A stretch of 64,000 bases of DNA from Nectonema munidae (lineage: Eukaryota > Nematomorpha > Nectonematoida > Nectonematidae): NCBI GenBank assembly GCA_030549495.1, contig JAUIRK010000165.1, positions 1-64,000 on the forward strand, read 5' to 3'. The notes under the pieces are model-generated. The model saw only the letters and a list, made by a program, of their open reading frames with translations, was not told where the DNA came from and made no database searches. A program made the translations under genes and the position numbers. Below, piece by piece: positions 32,438 to 44,443 of this stretch (the first letter of the stretch is position 1; every line of letters starts with the position of its first letter).

Positions 32438-32722
32438 GTTGCTTTGTCCACCGTGTTCACTTACATTGTTTCAACTCGATTCATCAGGTGTATCAAATTG
32501 GATCAGGCTTCGAATATGTTGGAATTCACACTGTATGGGGTCTTAAAGGGAAACACAATTTCGCGGGAAGTTGTAGATGTCCACAGTTTATCCTCTATTC
32601 TCAATCGATGGATCAACATTATCAAGTTGCAAAACTCTCCTTTCCTTTATTTTCTGATTGTTAACGGAAATTTTCCTAACAAAATTTTATATGAGAAAAT
32701 TGTTAATAAGAGAGTCTTTTAA
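32438..32722 (+). CDS. Possible host exon, TMEM70/TMEM186-like membrane protein end
   Basis: After an acceptor (TTTTTGCTTTAG at 32427-32438) a frame of about 94 codons runs to a stop at 32722. It begins with a short hydrophobic stretch (ALSTVFTYIVSTRFIRCI), then LDQASNMLEFTLYGVLKG, NTISREVVDVHSLSSILNRW and a PFLYFLIVNGNF strand. A membrane hairpin followed by FTLYGxxxxxxREVxDVHxLS and a final YFLxVNG strand is the layout I recall for small mitochondrial inner-membrane proteins of the TMEM70/TMEM186/TMEM223 group, which aid respiratory-complex assembly. Composition is less AT-biased than the flanks. I found no upstream exon. A chance frame cannot be excluded. Confidence 0.35.
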   Translation, partial: VALSTVFTYIVSTRFIRCIKLDQASNMLEFTLYGVLKGNTISREVVDVHSLSSILNRWINIIKLQNSPFLYFLIVNGNFPNKILYEKIVNKRVF

Positions 32723-33032
32723 ATAAAAATTTTTCGTTTTTATTTAGTTTCGCTTCACTCAATCTGTTCCTTCAAAATATGCCAAGTTTTAAGAATTTTG
32801 CGCTGAACGGAGTAACGAAATTTGAATTGATATGACTTGCTTCTTACGATTTCATTCAGTGATCCTCCAATATCAGAGGGAGTCAATAAACTTTTTAACT
32901 GTTATTTCTCTTGATTTCATTCCCCGTTTGAACACCGCTATTTTAAAGACTAATCGGCTGCTTTTTTTTCAATGGAATTTTATATATTATAAACAGGCGA
33001 TTTCCATTTTTTAGAACATTAGTCTCACACTG

Positions 33033-33047
33033 ACCCTCAAAGGGTTA
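33033..33047. mobile_element. Right terminus of a TTAACCCTTTGAGG piggyBac-type copy
   Basis: ACCCTCAAAGGGTTAA is the complement of the left end of the MITE at 4418, next to AGTCTCACACTG, which also matches that end. The other end of this copy is not recognisable within 2 kb on the left. Confidence 0.5.
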
Positions 33048-33059
33048 ATCACCTACCTT

Positions 33060-34270
33060 CCAAAAGAGGATTCCTTTGTAATCTTTTATAGCTTAACAGA
33101 TGTGGCGTAAAATAAAGAGGTGGAAGGAGATCATTACTTTTTTATTTAGATTGTAAAAAATTTTAATCTTAAAATTCATCAGCTTCACAGCTGCATCAGA
33201 TTGAAGACAAATTACTTGACATGATACTTCTGATAGGTGGTAATTCCATCCTTTTTTTCCCCAAAAAAAAATAGGAGAATGAAACTCAAGTCGTGTCCTC
33301 CCTGGAGAATCAAATGGAAATCTGAATCAAGGCAAGTCTACGTCTGTTTTCCTTGCTCTAACATTATTAATTTATTTCTCTATATATCTACCTATTTACC
33401 AAGTAAATCGAGAAATAGCACACTTCATCCAAGGCTATTCATCTGCTGAATGAAGAAAAAGGAATGTCATTGCATTATCAGTTAGTTCATTCATTTTACG
33501 TTAAACGTTGCCTACTAAGTCTACTCTGATTCTCTCCCCTGATACCTCCAAGCCTAAAATTTCGTCTAGATAGATGTTCTCCAAAATAATAATTTTAGAG
33601 CACTTTGAAGTTTAAGCGTATAGCGCTTTGTATTGTGGCGTCCATAATTACATATTATTAAGCATTATTGAAAATGTATCAACATGAATTCATTTGCATT
33701 CTTTCTTATGAGGAAATTTTTTATATTTTCGAACAGTTGGGTTTTCAAACATGTTTTAAGAACAGATTGTGTTCGAGAAACTGTAGCAATGTATATACAA
33801 TAATCGAGTGTCACACCTATTTTATTTAAATGTGTGAAAATGGGAGAACTCCGGTAGCTTGAGGAAATCAACTTTTAATTGAAATGATTAATGAAACATT
33901 CTACACGTATTAAGAACATGATATATACGATACCAGTCATAAAGTTTGAAATGACTTGAACGCATAATATTATGGCAAAATTGAATCTAAGCTTGAGGAA
34001 GATATTGATGGTCTGACAACACCACGGAAGACGAGAAAATCAAGAATTAGTAAATAAAAATATTTGTCGTACAATGTAAATCAAAGTCTTTATAATAACG
34101 CCTCTACATGCTTTCATTATAAGAGCTTTTTGATTTATAAAGGAGTAACTTTTATAAAGGACTATTTTTTTGGAGACTCCTACCCTATGCATTTTTCCCG
34201 ACTTCGACTCCCCTAAATTTGCTAACTCCCCACGCCTGCTTTTGTGTTCCTAGCGTATGCAAACCAACAG
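33060..34270. other. No gene recognised
   Basis: Contains several short frames (33237-33449, 33665-33871) without recognisable motifs. No paired repeats were seen. Confidence 0.35.
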
Positions 34271-34277
34271 GACAATT

Positions 34278-34395
34278 GGAATATGGAAAATCTACTCACA
34301 ACCTAAAACTACCTTTTTAAATAATTGAGATAGAGTTATCGACCTGAGAATATTTAAATTGTTGGATGGGGTGGGGCATTATATTTGAGCAAGTA
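34278..34395 (+). repeat. Dispersed repeat, copy 2
   Basis: AATATGGAAAATCTACTCAC, then TTATCGACCTGAGAATATTT and GTTGGATGGGGTGGGGCATT. This is the counterpart of 32012-32130, where the G-rich part is a pure G run. Function and termini are unknown. Confidence 0.55.
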
Positions 34396-34399
34396 TACG

Positions 34400-36520
34400 C
34401 TTGATTCAGCAGATTTACCAAAAATGATTTCTAAAGGCGTCACTACTTGCTAGGCTTCCTGTGTTTTTCCTTGTTGATCTAATTGGGGTGGAGTACGTTG
34501 TGTTTTTTCTTTGGTTGCTACTTTTAGTGTTGTCGAGGATATCTCACTTTTTCTCTCATTTGGACTGGTGTAGAGCAGATCGCGCCTACACTAAACTAAA
34601 CTTGGATTGTCTGTCTTATGAAGAGTCGAAAAGAAAAGATATTTGTACTGAAAGTAGTATATCAATAAAAAGGAAATATATTTTTAAGAAAGGTAGAATG
34701 ATAAAATAATCAATTTAATAAATAAATACATGAATTGATGATAAATATGCATTAAATATTTGATTTTAAAAGTAAATGCTGTATGAATAAAAACATATTG
34801 TGCGCTGGAAGGAAAATTGATTAAATAGTTTATTTTATTTAAAAAAACTGGATGAGAGCATAGGATAATAAAAGAAAATTCTTGTGAAGTGGTAATATTT
34901 TTAAGTTTACACTTTTCAAAAAATAAATTAATAAAAAATGGAATTAGTACATACATAATAAACAAGAGTAAAAAAGAAAATTTTTATTTCATCAATAATT
35001 AATTTTTTCGATTTCCTAGAAAAAGGTAAGATACGTAGAAATTAAACAATAATATTACTATTATTACAAATAATAGCGAACTACGTTTTTTGTTATTCTC
35101 ATTATCTGTTTGAAAATTAATGCAGGAACAAAGTCTGTCCCACACAGGAATTTAAAGATGATTAAGAAGTCTTGAATGTGTTTTATTTGGGATGTGCTAA
35201 AAAAACAATTTTTTGACCGACACTGGTGCCAATTCTTGTTTTTACAATTTCGATACCGTTACCTATTCTAATTTTGGTTTTTAAAATGCTTATATCTAAC
35301 TATCTTTAAAAATCATGAACAGCGTATAAATTGAAAAACGTAGAATAGTCAGTCTATCAAAAAAGTTTGAAAAAATGACTAATTATTATTATTACATTAT
35401 AATATTTATTTATTAATTTTTTGAAGTTGAAATTTACCAACATTAGTTCTGGATCAAAAGGTTTTCTTTACGGAGTGAATGCGATACCCCCAACTATAGT
35501 GTTTCTTTCTCGGGATACCGGACAAAATTTTCGCTCCCGGAAATAAATTTGTTTCCCGAGATTTTTCAAATTTTCTTTGATTGTGTAAAAGTAAAATTTA
35601 TTTTTAATTGATATACTGCAGAAAAGTACTTTAATTTCACGCGAACAAAATTTGCCATTTTAAAAAAAAATTTGCGAGAGAAAAGCTTCTTGAGCACTTG
35701 ATATTAAAATCACAATGCTTTTAAGCTTAAAATTTGAAAGATTTTAAATGTTAAACAAAATTATATCAAAAAAACTACAAACTCTAGAAATTAAGTTCAC
35801 TGAGTTTAATTTTGCAAATTTTTTGTTTTCACAAAATCAAATTCCTCGACAAAATTTATTGCTTTACAAGTTTTAAAAGTTTTATTGTAAAGCTACTCTA
35901 ATCTAAGATTGGGTTTCTGCATTTACTTGCATCATATATAAAAGTCAGAATACTTTCATAGTATTCATCTTAATAATATTCTTTCGATCAAAAAATATGT
36001 ATTTCTAAAAGTTAGTTTTAATCAAAATTGATTTTTTCCACAATCAAAAATGCCTGTTTCCTCAGATAAACTATCGGAATTTCTTTCATAATTTCTACGT
36101 TAACATTAATTAATCCTAAAAAATATAAAGATTACTTTTAAGATCTCAATCGAAGACAAAAATTTAGAAACACCACCTCCAACTTATTAGTTAAGAACAG
36201 AATATGACTTTGTTATTAGTTAATAGCAAAATTCATATACTTACTGTAAAATTTTGTTAAGAAAATTGTTAAATCGTATATAAAATTGGAAAAAGATTCA
36301 AAAAGGTATAAACGCGATATTTTTCGCGGGAATTTGCTTTAAAAAAGATTTATGAACTCGAATAAAACTGTACTTTTTAAACTCTAGTAACAAAATTTCA
36401 TCAAGCTATGAAATAGACTCGGTGTGCCCGCTAAAGACATATATGCAGTGACGTTGTCAACATTTTCATTTGGAAAGTCACAATGGGGTACTTTTATACT
36501 TTTACCAGGCAGGTTCCATT
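34400..36520. other. AT-rich DNA with one relic repeat end
   Basis: Around 35500-35570 the text TCTCGGGATACCGGACAAAA ... CTCCCGGAAATAAA ... TTTCCCGAGATTTT contains inverted CCCGGGA-like motifs typical of eroded DNA-transposon ends. No coding region is recognised in this 2.1 kb. Confidence 0.35.
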
Positions 36521-36528
36521 ATCTAAAC

Positions 36529-37990
36529 CAGTGTTGTCCAAACTGTGTGCCGTATAGATTTCATCTGTGTGCCGTATAAAAAAAAAGCCCCACTTAGACG
36601 CTGAATCAATTATTCTTCCAGCGTTATCAATAGCTACTTATACAATGTTTGGTTCAGATGCAGCTGAAAAATAAAGAAAATTCCGCTATCGCATCAAACT
36701 ATTTTGCGTCGAATTGGTGATATGTCTGAAGATATTAAAGAGCAACTCCAAAATCACTTTTTAGGTGACCAAACAAAAATTGAAAAATTCTTGGCTCTTC
36801 AAATTGATGAAAGCACTGATATAAACAAAAAGGCACACTTGCTTGCATTTTTACGAATTGTAAAAAACAAAAAAATAACTGAAGAGTTTTTTTTCTGTGA
36901 AGAATTGAAACTGACAACAATTGGAAAAGATATTTTTCAGTTAGTGAATGAAAAAGTTGTAGCATATATAACATGCTATGGACTCATTGCGTCAGTGTTT
37001 GTACGGATGGTGCTCCTTCGATGCAAGGAAAAAATAGGGGATTTACATCTTTTGTTCTTCAACAAAATCCAAATATTAAAGTCAATCATTGCATGATCCA
37101 TAGAGAAGTGCTACTGTCAAAATGTTTGTCAGAGAAACTCAAAAATACAATAAATGATGTAAAAATTGTTAACTACATTAAGTCAAGTGCTTTGAGATCA
37201 AGAGTTTTTGAACAGTTATGCGAATCAATGGAAGCAGATTTTAAATGTCTTTTATATCATACAGAAGTACGTTGGCTTTCTAAAGGAAAAGTTATATCAA
37301 GGTTGATCACATTAAAAAATGAAATTATATCTTTTTTTGATTCGCAAAAAATAAAGTATGAAGTTCTGGAGCAAGAGATTTGGTGGTTGGAAGTCACTTT
37401 TTTAAGTGATATTTTTCATAAGTTAAATAAGCTCAACGTCAGCATTCAAGGGTCAAAGGAAAATATCAGTTTCGGGCAAATTAAAAGCATAAGAAAAACT
37501 TCAGTTGTGGATTACTAAAGCTACAAAAAAATGAACTTGACAGCTTTCCTACACTCGATTCTTTAGAGAAGAAGTCAAAAATTATTCCTGATGTTACCGA
37601 GACACTGAATAATCTTTTTAGAGTTTTCAACAAATATTTTCCAAATCTTGACATTAGTCTTTTTTTGGGGTTATGTCTCCATTTGCTGAAATATCTGCAA
37701 CAAATTTGTCAGGGAATGAAGTGGAAAAGTATATTGATATGAAAAACGATTTAATTTTAAAAATAAATTTTTCTAAAATGGAGTTGTCTGACTTTTGGTT
37801 AAGTATTCATGAGGCATATCCAGAACTGAGTTCAAAAGCTATAAAAACATTACTTCCATTTGCTTTTCATATTTGTGTGAATTGGGATTTTCGGCTCTTA
37901 CTATTAATAAATTCTCCTAATAAATTCTTCACCACCTCACTTTTATAGCATAACTAACATTTTTAAATGTTCTTTTAGTCAGAGCGACAT
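36529..37990 (+). pseudogene. hAT transposase, SCAND3/ZBED5-type, with left terminus
   Basis: The element begins CAGTGTTGTCCAAACTGTGT at 36529, a standard hAT end, with ATCTAAAC as the candidate 8-bp target copy before it. The transposase reads from 36704: FLALQIDESTDINKKAHLLA (first catalytic Asp, IDESTD), HCVSVCTDGAPSMQGKNRGF (second Asp, CTDGA), KVNHCMIHREVLLSK, then YHTEVRWLSKGKVISRL (36973-37518) and FLSDIFHKLNKLNVSIQG. The C-terminal part continues in other frames to about 37950 with PFAEISATNLSGNE, weakly matching the hATC lead-in. There are about three frame breaks; otherwise it is well preserved. No right terminus is visible. Confidence 0.75.
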
Positions 37991-37999
37991 GTGACTATA

Positions 38000-38929
38000 G
38001 AGAGCCAGTTTGTCAATTTCAAAAAGTAGGTTGAAATATTAACCTACCTTAAGGATGTCTATTTTGTCAAGAGAGCTTTGATTTCTATAAATAGAAGAAA
38101 GAGCGGAAAAATCTGGAGAAGGTCTCGATCTACTTACAGTAGTAATCAGCTATCTTTCAACTCATTTATTTCCCGGCAAATTCTTCTCAGGTCTTTTTGG
38201 GTTGTGATTTGGTGTCATTAAAGTTAACATCGATAGAATCACTAATTTTATTAAGAAGAGGAAAAAATATTTTATTGATTTGGCTAAAATTTATAAAAGT
38301 AATAGTATTGCTGAATTGACCACATATTAGCCATTGATATACCGTATGCATTACCTATGTATGGATTGAGAAAATAACATCATCATCATATAGAAAAAGG
38401 GCCATTTGCTAAATGGGACTAAAATTATTCAAAAATGAAGCCGACCATAATATAGTCAGAAGTAAAAAGTAACCGCAATTTATATCCAAAAAAGTAATTC
38501 AAAATAATATTGAACAAAATTGGTGCGTAAGTTTTTTTTTGAGTTTTAAAATTTTTTATGGAATCTCAAAAATTGAAAAAAATTCCTGAAGATGATAAAA
38601 AGGAAGAATTAGAGAAGATATAAACTAATCATCTATTTTATGCAATCTCTATTTTGATCAAACCTTATTTTAAAGTTTCTGTTATCTTTGTTTTTTTATT
38701 TAGTAAACTTTATTTGCATAAATAAAATTTGGGTAATTACTTCATTTTATTACCTTAGCTACAAATGTTTTTAAATTTAGTGTTAAAAAATTTTTATTAT
38801 ATGAAAAACTCAAGTAATCAGGGCCTTAATTTTTTTGTTATGAGCATAATTGTTATTCCATTTTATAAGTTATTTTTTAAAGCTTAAGTTATATACAAAC
38901 AGAAGAACTAAACATTTTCGTATAGACAA
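38000..38929. other. No gene recognised
   Basis: AT-rich sequence after the hAT copy. I see neither a hAT right end nor a coding frame. Confidence 0.35.
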
Positions 38930-39268
38930 GTTTGAATCAGGCCCGTAGCTAGGACTTTTCAATTGGGAGGGCTGGAAAAAATTTTAGGGGGCTAAATATT
39001 TTCACAAAATTTTTTTGGTACTTATGGGTTATCTCTCCCCCATTCAAAAAAATTTTTTAGTAAATTACTGAAAAAAATTTTAAAGTGGGAGGGAGATAAC
39101 TAATAAGTACCAAATTTTTATATATAGTCTAAAAATAAACCATTTTTTGAACCCTTTATTGATATCGAAATATATTAGGTTGGGGGGGGGGGGGGGCTTT
39201 GAATCTGAGTTGGGGGGGGGGGGGCTTAGCCACCTCCTGCTCTCGCTGGCTACGGGCCTGGTTTGAAT
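38930..39268. mobile_element. hAT-type MITE with perfect 8-bp target duplication
   Basis: The 323-bp unit at 38938-39260 begins CAGGCCCGTAGCTAGGAC and ends GCTGGCTACGGGCCTG; the inverted ends share CAGGCCCGTAGC. It is flanked by identical GTTTGAAT at 38930-38937 and 39261-39268, the 8-bp duplication of hAT insertion. Internally there are two long G runs near 39183-39228 and inverted GGGGGAGAGATAAC / GTTATCTCTCCCCC-type stretches. No protein is encoded. Confidence 0.8.
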
Positions 39269-39269
39269 A

Positions 39270-40100
39270 CATAATAAAGTTGTAAAATGGGTTAAAAGAT
39301 GCTAAAATGTTCAAATTAAGTCTCTAAAACGTATGGAATTACTAAATACAATCGAAATAAACTATAAGTTACTTTCAGAAAAGTTACAAGTATTCGCGGA
39401 TTTCCGTTATTAGCCGTTATTCTTGGAACCTAACCATTGTAAATGGAGGGTTGACTATAGTATGTATTAGCTTATCACAAAAATTTTTAATTTGAAAGCT
39501 CGGAAAAATTCAAGATAGTCATAAAACGAAGTTGACTACCGGCATTATTTCCTATAAATTCTAAAGGGTGCAAGAGGTGGCAGCACAATATTTGGTCGTG
39601 CTACTTAAAATGGGATAGAATGGTGAGGAAAATATATTTAGTCCACGTTGTATGTGTGTTCGTGCGTGTCTTTACTCAAAAAGTCATTTGAAATTGTCTT
39701 CTAGAGATTTAATGATATTATGAAATATAAAAATCTAGAAATGAGCAACCATATTTGATTCTAGACCACCACAACAAATTCAAATACATAGAGAGCGTAA
39801 AATATATAGCAATATCGGTGCAGAGTGACAATGCTTGTAAATACAACAGAAGCGAAAATGGTTATTTGCATTACACTCATTTCAAAAATGTGGAACACAT
39901 TTCGATGACCTAGACCTGGAAATGAGTATGCTGGAGGCAGCGTGAAAAGCAAACAATTTAGAGAGTTTGGCCTTCTGCTGAAGATTTACTTCTAAAATGT
40001 GGGCGACCTGCAACAATATCATGTGAGAACCCATTTTGGATGTTTCCAATCTCCAGTCCAAGCAATCGTCTCCGTGAAGTATTGAAGCATGAAATTCAAT
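39270..40100. other. No gene recognised
   Basis: Includes a somewhat less AT-rich segment at 39970-40080 (CTTCTGCTGAAG, GTGGGCGACCTG) with no frame or motif that I can name. Confidence 0.3.
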
Positions 40101-40102
40101 GT

Positions 40103-40230
40103 CATAGATCTATTTGAAAATAAGTATTCGCGTCGTGTTTTATGGGTTCGTCAGAAAGAGTAAGAAGATATTTACTTTAAGTTCCATGTTAAAATATACT
40201 TTTAATAGAACATGGTATATTTTTCAACTC
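40103..40230 (+). repeat. Dispersed repeat, plus-strand copy
   Basis: About 125 bases including GCGTCGTGTTTTATGGGTTC, GTCAGAAAGAGTAAGAAGAT and AATAGAACATGGTATATTTT. The inverted copy at 59148-59275 is close to 88 percent identical by eye. Both copies generate the same accidental peptide (FNRTWYIFQL), which is a repeat effect and not a protein. Confidence 0.75.
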
Positions 40231-40234
40231 CCCA

Positions 40235-41205
40235 CTTTTAATTCTACAAATTTTTTTTTATTTCTCACGGTTTTCAAATGGAAGACCGCGGATGCAAAAA
40301 TATGTTACCCATTTTCTCATCATTTGACGTAATTGGGGCGGGAAACATGTTTAGGTCAGCATGTTTGGAAACCGATGTTTGAGGTAAACTTCATCCACTT
40401 AAAGTGATATTATTAGGAACATTTTTGATGCATATACAAAATTATCTTGACTTCCAAAACATGCTCTCATCGCTCATGCTAAGATTTTGTCAAGTCTATT
40501 TTCTCATGCAAGCCCAAATTTGATGGAAATCGAAATAATGTAGAATTGATCGCCACCCTGCTCGATAGCCTTCCAAATTTAAATTCAGGATATATTTTTC
40601 AAACCTCCCAATTCGACCACTCTCTAAATACACCAGTTTTCACAAGTACTCTTTTGTTCTATATCACCTTTCATTCATATGATATTCACCTCCATATTCC
40701 GTCATTGAAAACTATTTTCATCACTGAAGTAAGATTTACACTCCCTAAACTGGCTATTTTTCTTAAAAAAAGTTATTCATTCAGTTTTATCTGGATCTAG
40801 GGTTGTCAGATTTTTGCATTATCAAACCGGGACAAAAATGTTATTGAAAAAAGTCATGAATGAAATTTTGCATTTCTATCAAAAATAATAATCAATAGGG
40901 ATAAACAATCACATTTCGACATAAATTTTTCTAAACTCCTTTTTTCCCCAAAAAGAATTTTATTGATATTGAAAAATTGAGAGCCCGCGCTGCATATATA
41001 TTTTAGGGGCACAAGCGATCCCGCTCCCTGACCGAAAATTTTATGTTCTTACCCCTGGTTAAATGTTCTCAAATAAAAAATACCATACATGCTGTAAAGT
41101 TTTGCATATTACTTTTTGGGAAGTATCTTTTATGCATAGTGTTTCAAAAACGTTAAAAGTTGAGCACTAAGTGAGAAAGACAGAAGAAATACGCGGGAGA
41201 GAAAG
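40235..41205. other. No gene; one relic transposon end at 40800
   Basis: CTAGGGTTGTCAGATTTTTG near 40797 resembles a common animal transposon end (AGGGTTGCCAGATTTTT), without an opposite end. The rest shows nothing. Confidence 0.3.
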
Positions 41206-41524
41206 CTTTATACCAGACATCGGCACACTTTTTTACCCGTCGATCCTTTCATAGAACATTTGTCTTCACATCGACCCCAACCCCACATAGAAATCTTTCA
41301 TATAAACATTAATTAATGTCCAACAATTAAGAGAAAAAATACAAACCAAAAATGTTTCATATATCCTATCTATACAATACAATGTCCTAAGCTATGTTTT
41401 AAAAGAAAAAGGAGATTTATTACTACTATAAAGTAAAAAAAGCATAGCACAATTTGGTAAGTTTGTCTATCTTATCGCCCCTAAAGATCAGTTATCGACC
41501 ACTTTGCCCACCCCTGCTTTAGGC
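41206..41524. mobile_element. hAT-type MITE
   Basis: The 303-bp unit at 41214-41516 starts CAGACATCGGCACACTTTTT and ends, inverted, CAGGGGTGGGCAAAGTGGTC. These imperfect terminal repeats match the CAGGGGTSGGCAAA hAT consensus. Flanking CTTTATAC and CTTTAGGC agree at six of eight positions, consistent with an aged 8-bp duplication. Non-coding. Confidence 0.6.
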
Positions 41525-42105
41525 AGTAAAGATAAAACAATAACTCTCGATCTAAGAATTCGGTGAATGCAATCAAGTTTGTTGCAAACCTCTGTGAGAC
41601 AGTGCCAGAGAAGATAATATTTCACTCATGTCAACGTTGTCTGCAAAATTAAGTTGAAATTACACAGCATATGTGATTTTAAATTTAGATTTTTCTAATA
41701 TGATACCAACTATAAGTGAGGGAAGCAGGTCAATTCAGCCTGTTGGTATTAATATTTCCTTGAGGTCAAATAACTAAACTTAAAATAATCCTGACACTAA
41801 TCCTAAAATTAACTCTAAACCAAACTTTAATTGTGTTTTAAGCATTACAATTCCAGTCCTCTTTCTTTTAGGGCATTTTGGTTTCAGACATTTTCTCCAG
41901 AATTAAAGATAACTCCTTGTTTACTGAAAATTTGGTGTTCTTCAAGTTAGATTTTGATCTTTCTATTTTAAACTTCTAAAATAAATATTTTAATTATTAC
42001 GTTAAAATGCAACAAATGAAAAAAAATTGATTCCTTAAAAATTGAAAATGATTGAATATTGAAATAATGAAACACCTATTAAAAGCAAAAAAATTATTAT
42101 AAAAA
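41525..42105. other. No gene recognised
   Basis: AT-rich spacer without paired repeats or coding frames. Confidence 0.35.
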
Positions 42106-42111
42106 TAAAAT

Positions 42112-42530
42112 TCAATACGAGTTGAAAGGTTCTCTAGCTAGAACAACATTGAGATTGCTCCGCATATAACGATAGTAAATGCGGCAGTCCAAAACACTCA
42201 CGGTCTCAATCAATACTTTGCTCATCTTTTCCTTTTGAAAAATGTTTTCGCTCGGGCTGAGCATGTTCGAGTAGGGAGACAAAATTTCAGCTTGTATTGC
42301 CATCACTTTCATCTTAATTTTGGACTGGCTCAGTTTTATGTATTCTTGCATGGTCAAGAATAATCCACGCCCCTTGTTCGATTGAAACGTCTTTAATAAA
42401 ATTTAAAATATACATGAATTGCAGCTTTGGTTTTCTATTATTTGATGATATACACCTTTGTAGTAATTCACTGTCAAAATTAAAGATAAGTATAGGGACA
42501 ATGAAGTCAGCCCCCATTTTTGTGTTACTA
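42112..42530 (-). pseudogene. IS630/Tc1-type transposase, C-terminal fragment
   Basis: Minus frame 42314-42517 encodes FIVPILIFNFDSELLQRCIS and, further on, EQGAWIILDHARIHKTEPVQ, matching the ILDNARIHK second-Asp motif. The overlapping frame 42112-42357 has LSPYSNMLSPSENIFQKEK, the LPPYSPxLNPIENxF motif with the catalytic Glu/Asp lead. One frame change separates them. The N-terminal half and the termini are not seen. Confidence 0.65.
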
Positions 42531-42539
42531 ATTTTATTT

Positions 42540-43385
42540 GTTTGTGGCTAATTTTGATTTCATATCTTATTTTGAGAATCATGGTATTTGATCAAATTTG
42601 CAAGTTTTTTATCTTTCTTTGGACTTAGTGGCTTGATAAAAGTATTCAAGTTTGTATTTCTGGTTTAGGCGCTGGGTTTTCAAGTTTAAAGTATGTATAT
42701 GCATGTACTCTTGTGGTGACTTTAAGATACACACACGTGTTTCTGTTAGTATGCGTTGTAAATTAGTCGTATGGCATATTATTATGTGCGGTTCTGTATT
42801 TTTATGAGCAAAATGACAATTTTTGAGTGATAAATTTTTCACTCCAAGTAATATTCAAACGAGTGACAATAAAATATTCACACTTTTGTCCGTCATTACT
42901 CCTTTGAATTTCCTTATTTTTTCCATGATGTCCTTTTGATTTGTCACTCTCTGAACCTGTATGTTGAATGATTTGGTAAAATGATTTAATGTTTAAGTTT
43001 TCCGATTTGATTATAATGTCTTCAATGTTTGTAAGAAGGTCGGTTTTTCAATTCAAAAATCTTATTAGAACTATTGAGTCTATATATGAAAATACGCAGA
43101 AGAAAACAGATGAAAAAGAGTATTGATGAAAAGATAAACAAACCAAAACAATAAGTAAAAAAAATTCAAAGAATGCAAAGCAAATTAAAATTTTTTAGTT
43201 AAAAAGTTTTGTAGTAATTCGAAGTAAGTTAAAAAGTTTATACTATGGCATGCATTTGAATAAAAACTTTTTTAGAAACAAATAATTGTTTAAAAAGTAA
43301 ATTTAAACAGTCACTCTCTGTAATGAATGTTGAAGTCGTTAAAGCGTTTGAAATATAGCAGGTAAAGAAGTGTTTACTTTATATA
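42540..43385. other. No gene recognised
   Basis: AT-rich DNA left of the nested block at 43.39 kb. I looked for the missing front part of the hAT remnant at 53.04 kb and did not find it. Confidence 0.35.
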
Positions 43386-43392
43386 CAGGTAC

Positions 43393-43490
43393 TACCCTAA
43401 ATTTCGTCGTATAAGTCAAAAATTTGACACCAGATTTCCAGTCCAAAAATTCACTTTCGACTTATACGGCCATCACGTTTTTTATGACAT
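43393..43490. repeat. Tigger/POGK-type terminal repeat, left
   Basis: Begins CAGGTACTACCCTAAATTTC and contains GTCGTATAAGTC, then further in TTCGACTTATACGGCC. The GTATAAGTC/GACTTATAC motif is the hallmark of the terminal region of POGK-like Tigger elements and recurs at 52953-53037. Confidence 0.6.
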
Positions 43491-43547
43491 GAATTCTAGT
43501 AAATTCAGATTCGATAAAACCATTGCAAATCAAAATAATATGACGGC

Positions 43548-43768
43548 TGTTATGGCGTAAGGAGTAGTGGAAATAGGCTTTATTGAAAGAACAGTAACAC
43601 GTTAAAAGGTAACAATTACGGTACAAAGATAACATATAAAATGTGAACTATATATATATACAAAAACATTTAGTGGTGCTTCAGGATGTATTCACAAAGT
43701 ATGTGAAAGCATGCTAAACAGTCAGTGATACTCAAGGATAATTGTAACTTGTGAAAACACTTGTTACA
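43548..43768 (-). repeat. 3' LTR (left)
   Basis: 221 bp, TGTTATGGCGTAAGG ... CTTGTTACA. Contains a TATATATATA stretch. About 96 percent identical to the right LTR by eye. Confidence 0.85.
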
Positions 43769-43783
43769 TTTTTCCTTTCTTTT
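43769..43783 (-). promoter_or_regulatory. Polypurine tract of the LTR element
   Basis: Directly inside the 3' LTR the minus strand reads AAAAGAAAGGAAAAA. A purine run abutting the 3' LTR is where plus-strand DNA synthesis is primed in LTR retrotransposons. Confidence 0.7.
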
Positions 43784-44443
43784 AAAATTTAAATCTATCA
43801 GGAGTTTTGCGAATTCTTTGTGATCGTCTGGGTAGGTTTTCTACTTCTTCATTAGGCACTTGAACATCTTCTTCAGGTTCACAAACTTCAAAGTTTTCCA
43901 ATGCTTTAACTGGTGGTTGAACTTCAGTTTGTTCCAACAAAAGATCATGTCAATCACTGCATTCTCCAATCTCGTTTCCAGAAGGAGCTAAGTGGCGAGT
44001 TGGAACAGTAAGCTCGTTACCAAGAGAGTTCTTAACTTTTGCGTAATGCGGATTTACATCAATCAAGTCTACAACTTCAACGCCAGAATCATATTTCGAC
44101 GATTTAACGTTTTTTTCAGAATAGCTTGTTTTGAAGACAGCAACCAGGTAGGGAGTTGGTATCCATTGAGGGTACGGCGTTGATTAAACATCCTTTCATG
44201 GGGCGTTTCGTTTGTGGCCGTTGAAAGAAGTGAACGTATGTGTAAAGCTAAAGGAACCGCTTATTCCCATTTTGAAATTGGCAGATTCTCAGAATTTAAG
44301 TAGCACTCTATGGCCTTCCATATAGTTGAGTTGAAGCGTTCCACTTGTCCGTTCCCTTGAGGATTATAACTTGAAGTTCTACTTTGACATATACCACATG
44401 AGAACAAAAAAGTTTGCAATTCTTTTGACATGAAGGAGCTTCC

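Noticed and set aside
40114-40332. 72-codon frame sharing the FNRTWYIFQL peptide with a frame at 59049-59234
   Set aside because: The shared peptide comes from an inverted dispersed DNA repeat; the two frames diverge immediately outside it.
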